Source: Clostridium sp. CS001 (GTDB lineage: Bacteria > Bacillota > Clostridia > Clostridiales > Clostridiaceae). From it: DNA of 64,000 bases. Positions within the stretch are counted from its first letter, which is position 1, and every line of letters starts with the position of its first letter. The notes below the pieces were generated by a model, which searched no databases, was not told the DNA's origin, and saw nothing but the letters and a program-made list of their open reading frames with translations. Shown here one piece after another: positions 61,017 through 64,000 of this stretch. The position numbers were made by a program, and so were the translations under genes. Where the stretch lies: assembly GCF_020443565.1 (NCBI RefSeq), contig NZ_JAIZZN010000006.1:62001-126000 (forward strand), read 5' to 3'.

Positions 61017-62819
61017 TTACTCATTACACGCTTTAGCTTCATCTTCAAACCCATCCAATGAAGTTTGTATTTCCCATATCCTCTTATAGATACCATCTTT
61101 TTTAATAAGCATTTCATGAGTTCCTATACATTCTATCTTTCCATGATTTAAAACTATAATTTTGTCTGCAGCCATAACTGTTGAAATTCTGTGAGAGATT
61201 ATGAAGGTAGTATTATTTTCACTTTTCTTTTTAAGTTCTTCCCTTATAACTCTGTCAGTTTCAGCATCTACTGCACTTAGAGAATCGTCAAATATCAATA
61301 TTGGCATGTCCTTTATAAGTGTTCTTGCTATGGCAACCCTTTGTCTTTGTCCGCCTGATAATGTAACACCTTTTTCTCCAACTATTGTGTCATAACCCTT
61401 TTCAAAGGACGTTATAACATTATGCACTGCAGCTACTGTAGCAGCATTGTGAATTTCTACATCCTTAGAGTCAAGCTTTGCCATTTTTATATTTTCCTTT
61501 ATAGTTCGTGAATAAAGAAAGGGTTCTTGAAGCACTATGCCTACATTACTTCTTATGTGCTTTCTTTCAATGTCTGAAAGTTCTACTCCATCAATCTTTA
61601 TAGACCCACTATTATAGTCGTAAAGTCTTAATAAAAGGTGTACTAGCGATGATTTACCTGATCCTGTTGGCCCAACAATAGCAACTGTTTCACCTTTCTT
61701 TACTGTAAAACTTATATCTCTTAGAATTTCATTGCCTTTATCGTATTCAAAGTTTACATTTTCAAAGCTTATTTCACCTTTAATCTCTGGTTTTAATGAT
61801 TTCCCATATTCCCTCTCCACTGGTTCATCTAGGATGTTGCTAATTCTATCAAGAGAAACTGACATTTTTCCCATGTCCGATAGAATTCTCCCTAATTGTC
61901 TTACAGGCCATAATAACATTCCTTCATAGGTATTAAATACCACTAAGGTACCCAAGCTTATTTCTCCATTAACTGCAAAATATATGCCTGATACTAAAAC
62001 CAGACCAATTTGAGTCATGCAAAGAATATCTGAGGTAGACCAGTAATTTGAAAGTAACTTTATCAATTTAAAATTTAAATCCCTATACTTTATATTCTCT
62101 TTTTCATATTTTTCAATTTCAAAGTTCTGTCTTCCGAAAGCCTTCACAACTCTAACTCCACTTAGATTTTCTTGAAGTACTGAAGTTAGAACCCCCTCTT
62201 GGGCATCTGCCTTTTCAAAGGTATTTTTAATCTTATGGAAAAATACATATGAAAATATAAATATAATAGGTACAATAACCATAGCTATAACTGTCATTTT
62301 TTTATTTAAAGATAACATCATTATTACTGCAAAGGTTACTATAAAAAACGCTCTTCCTATTTCCACCATTTGAGATGCAAAGAATTTTCTAACTGTATCC
62401 ACATCAGATGTACATCTTTGAATAAGATCCCCGGATTCTGCTTTTATATGATATCCATAGGGTAAATTCTGAATGTGATCATAAAGTGCCACTCTCATAT
62501 TCCTTGCAATGTTTTCAGCTGCTTGTGCAGAAAGTCTTCCCCTTAAGAATAAGAAAACACCTCTTGTACAAGTTAATGTTACAAGAGCTAAGGAACATAT
62601 CCATAGGTTTCTCCAAAGTACCTTTGTACCACCAACTAGAAGCACTAATTTTTCTATAGGTGCTGGGACATCTAGTGCTTTACCTCCTATTATGGAATCT
62701 ATTGTTACTTTCATAACCATAGGCTCAACCATTGCTACAAAGGTAGCTGCTGCTATTGAAAGAATTGCTGCCATATATAATAATCTATTTCCCTTCGTTA
62801 ACTTTAAAAGTTTCTTCAT
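61017..62819 (-). CDS. Heterodimeric ABC exporter subunit, degenerate ATPase site
   Basis: A 600-residue half transporter with six membrane spans and an ATPase domain: Walker A GPTGSGKSSLVHLL, signature TLSGGQRQRVAIARTL, and Walker B PILIFDDSLSAVDAETD, where Asp replaces the catalytic Glu. That change marks the non-catalytic site of asymmetric exporters (BmrC-, LmrC- and TM287-like). GGGAGG precedes the ATG. A leader of about 490 bases with small ORFs and two terminators precedes it, recalling the BmrB-controlled bmrCD operon of B. subtilis. Confidence 0.93.
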   Translation of the reverse strand: MKKLLKLTKGNRLLYMAAILSIAAATFVAMVEPMVMKVTIDSIIGGKALDVPAPIEKLVLLVGGTKVLWRNLWICSLALVTLTCTRGVFLFLRGRLSAQAAENIARNMRVALYDHIQNLPYGYHIKAESGDLIQRCTSDVDTVRKFFASQMVEIGRAFFIVTFAVIMMLSLNKKMTVIAMVIVPIIFIFSYVFFHKIKNTFEKADAQEGVLTSVLQENLSGVRVVKAFGRQNFEIEKYEKENIKYRDLNFKLIKLLSNYWSTSDILCMTQIGLVLVSGIYFAVNGEISLGTLVVFNTYEGMLLWPVRQLGRILSDMGKMSVSLDRISNILDEPVEREYGKSLKPEIKGEISFENVNFEYDKGNEILRDISFTVKKGETVAIVGPTGSGKSSLVHLLLRLYDYNSGSIKIDGVELSDIERKHIRSNVGIVLQEPFLYSRTIKENIKMAKLDSKDVEIHNAATVAAVHNVITSFEKGYDTIVGEKGVTLSGGQRQRVAIARTLIKDMPILIFDDSLSAVDAETDRVIREELKKKSENNTTFIISHRISTVMAADKIIVLNHGKIECIGTHEMLIKKDGIYKRIWEIQTSLDGFEDEAKACNE

Positions 62820-62908
62820 ATAATCTGCCTCCCGTCTCCCTTTTTAATAAATACCACTATAAATGTCTTTGTAATTTTTAATATGCTGCTGGTATATCTT
62901 TAGAGAAC

Positions 62909-62968
62909 TCAAGTGTAATACTTAGAATTCCAGCCCCTAAATTTTTTGCAATAATAATTTTTAATCAT
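62909..62968 (-). CDS. Small leader ORF B (19 aa) before the ABC operon
   Basis: ATG at 62968 reads MIKNYYCKKFRGWNSKYYT then TGA. AAGGAGTG lies seven bases upstream, a strong ribosome site. It lies after both leader terminators and about 90 bases before the exporter gene. The peptide is basic and aromatic. It may be a small protein in its own right or a translational control element; length alone gives no proof of expression. Confidence 0.45.
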   Translation of the reverse strand: MIKNYYCKKFRGWNSKYYT

Positions 62969-63013
62969 TTTCTTCACTCCTTCTTTTTGATAAAACAAAA
63001 AATTTATTTTATA

Positions 63014-63052
63014 AAAAATCAAAAAGCCGAGGAACATATCCCACGGCTTTTT
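63014..63052 (-). terminator. ABC leader terminator 2
   Basis: On the minus strand AAAAAGCCG (63052-63044 side) pairs perfectly with CGGCTTTTT, with a GGGA/TTCC inner stem and TTTTTGATTTTTT trailing. Confidence 0.85.
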
Positions 63053-63115
63053 AAATATAAAATTAGCTATTAAGTATATACTAGAAATTTTACATAGTAC
63101 TACCTTTAACACTAA

Positions 63116-63146
63116 TAAAAAAAGCCATAGGTACACAACCCTTGGC
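63116..63146 (-). terminator. ABC leader terminator 1
   Basis: On the minus strand GCCAAGGGT pairs with ACCTATGGC with one mismatch and one wobble, followed by seven or more Ts. It lies 45 bases after leader ORF A. Confidence 0.8.
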
Positions 63147-63190
63147 TTCAATAATTAATATAAATAACAAAATTGCTAAATATTAAAAAC

Positions 63191-63274
63191 CTATACCAGA
63201 TCGTGTTTATATAATTGATTAAATCTCATTGCAAAATTTACATTTTCAAATGCAAATCTCTTATATCTTAACAT
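63191..63274 (-). CDS. Leader ORF A (27 aa) of the ABC exporter operon
   Basis: ATG at 63274, starting MLRYKRFAFENV and ending HDLV, 27 codons. AAAGGAGG lies eight bases upstream, among the best ribosome sites in the window, and the promoter at 63318-63346 is about 45 bases earlier. It is followed by two intrinsic terminators before the exporter genes. The layout matches leader-peptide attenuation as known for bmrB-bmrCD, where slowed translation of the leader lets polymerase pass the terminator. The peptide itself is not recognised. Confidence 0.6.
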   Translation of the reverse strand: MLRYKRFAFENVNFAMRFNQLYKHDLV

Positions 63275-63317
63275 AGTCACGACCTCCTTTTTAATATTAG
63301 TTGTTACCAACAAAACC

Positions 63318-63346
63318 ATTATATACCTTAATTACATTTATTGCAA
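63318..63346 (-). promoter_or_regulatory. Promoter of the ABC exporter leader
   Basis: Minus-strand TTGCAA (63341-63346) and TATAAT (63318-63323) are 17 bases apart, placing the start near 63311. Confidence 0.75.
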
Positions 63347-63365
63347 TATGAAATTGTAATAAAAT

Positions 63366-64000
63366 TCAGAAACCTTTTAAAATATATTTTCTAGTTTCTT
63401 CTTCGGCATTAGTATAAGCCATTCTCATCTTATATCTAAATTCATCCTCTCCACTGCAAAAGGCTGGAATTCCTAAGGTCTTTATAATGCCGCATTTAAC
63501 TTCAGGTGTTTCATAGGAAAAAGACATGTTTATTATATCATCATCTATTTCACTTGAATATTCAAATTCTTTCTGTAAATCTTCAATGGTTTTTAAGGAT
63601 TTTCGCTGAACTTTAGCTTTTCTTCTTATATTATTATTTTCATCCCCACTTCTTAAAACTCTTAAAGCCTTTAAAAATTCTTCTTTATCCATTCCTCTTA
63701 GTTTTAAAATTACAAAAGGATCTTTATCCAGTTCAAGCCCAAGCATATAATGAACTGCTGCTATATGTTTACATGGATTTGCAGCATCAGGACATGAGCA
63801 CTCTGTTATTAAATGTATTTGTTTTTTAGGAAAGAGAGAAACTCCACTTTCCTTAAAAGCTTCTTCTATATTTTCAGGCATTTCTCCATTTAAAAGCTTA
63901 GCACAAAATATAGCCTTCTTTGACATTATACTCATAATCTTTTCCCACTGCTGCTTTGAAAAACTATCAACTTCCATATTTACCTTGTAAGGTGTTAGTT
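63366..64000 (-). CDS. SWIM zinc-finger protein, 5' end outside the window
   Basis: At least 210 residues; the frame is open to the right edge and upstream codons (PYKVN) continue the conserved fold, so the start lies beyond 64000. The SWIM finger is CSCPDAANPCKHIAAVHY (CxC...CxH). KQQWEKIMSIMSKKAIFCAKL and PENIEEAFKESGVSLFP are typical of the SWIM proteins encoded beside SNF2-family ATPases. The expected SNF2 partner is not downstream here; it may lie outside the window. It ends just upstream of the ABC exporter promoter. Confidence 0.85.
   Translation of the reverse strand, partial: LTPYKVNMEVDSFSKQQWEKIMSIMSKKAIFCAKLLNGEMPENIEEAFKESGVSLFPKKQIHLITECSCPDAANPCKHIAAVHYMLGLELDKDPFVILKLRGMDKEEFLKALRVLRSGDENNNIRRKAKVQRKSLKTIEDLQKEFEYSSEIDDDIINMSFSYETPEVKCGIIKTLGIPAFCSGEDEFRYKMRMAYTNAEEETRKYILKGF

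Noticed and set aside
62909-63151. An 80-codon reading frame in the ABC leader
   Set aside because: It runs back through both terminators and has no ribosome site at its first start; only the last 20 codons, from 62968, are preceded by AAGGAGTG.

Overview
The window is strongly AT-rich, tightly packed, and reads as chromosome of a Gram-positive anaerobe of the genus Clostridium (Clostridiaceae). The support is AGGAGG-type ribosome sites, frequent TTG starts, a T-box, a yybP-ykoY riboswitch, rubrerythrin, an iron alcohol dehydrogenase and lipobox lipoproteins. No rRNA, tRNA, prophage or CRISPR array was seen. No species is claimed.

Layout. (1) 0-6.2 kb: Xaa-Pro aminopeptidase, a QueG-like Fe-S protein, rubrerythrin, and an MBOAT acyltransferase with its SGNH-like partner. 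(2) 6.4-20.8 kb: a coherent murein-peptide scavenging locus. Reading leftwards it holds a VanX-like dipeptidase, a cytosolic serine hydrolase, an L-Ala-D/L-Glu epimerase, a sigma-54 activator, lysA, an LD-carboxypeptidase and oppABCDF. A YkfC-like NlpC/P60 endopeptidase is divergent. Two sites match the sigma-54 -24/-12 consensus with exact GG-10-GC spacing, one before the dipeptidase and one before lysA. Twin palindromes in the divergent region look like activator sites. I infer that murein peptides are imported, cut, epimerised and decarboxylated under control of this activator. (3) 21-29.4 kb: a BlaI/BlaR1-type repressor-protease pair with operators, a GNAT, a lipoprotein, a SWIM/SNF2 helicase and a coiled-coil protein. 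(4) 29.6-41.5 kb: a 3D-domain wall protein, a DUF1846 protein, folE behind a structured leader, a thioredoxin-like protein, a HAD phosphatase, signal peptidase I, cell-surface proteins, and an OYE/alcohol dehydrogenase pair. (5) 41.7-43.7 kb: an IS607-type element with intact tnpA and tnpB. (6) 43.7-56.7 kb: a HAD protein, an AraC-GH39 fusion, a MATE exporter, two GNATs behind an attenuator leader, a glutamate T-box with gltX, a manganese riboswitch with a P-type ATPase, a DJ-1 protein, PadR, and a nonsense-interrupted DUF1048 gene. (7) 56.8-64 kb: a MutS2-like ATPase without an Smr domain and a heterodimeric ABC exporter. Both are preceded by leaders carrying short ORFs and intrinsic terminators. 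The window ends inside a SWIM-finger gene.

Three dispersed repeat families occupy the intergenic spaces. Family A is a palindromic element around a CACGTG core, with 13 copies between 20.8 and 59.2 kb. Family B has four copies of an element starting TTAAATCATC. Family C has two copies of a long terminator hairpin. Family A was not seen in the sigma-54 locus before 20.8 kb.

The strongest leads are the sigma-54-controlled murein-peptide regulon; the MutS2-like gene and the ABC exporter behind uORF/terminator leaders, which suggests a shared response to translation stress; the unassigned leaders before folE and the GNAT pair; and the palindromic repeat family A.
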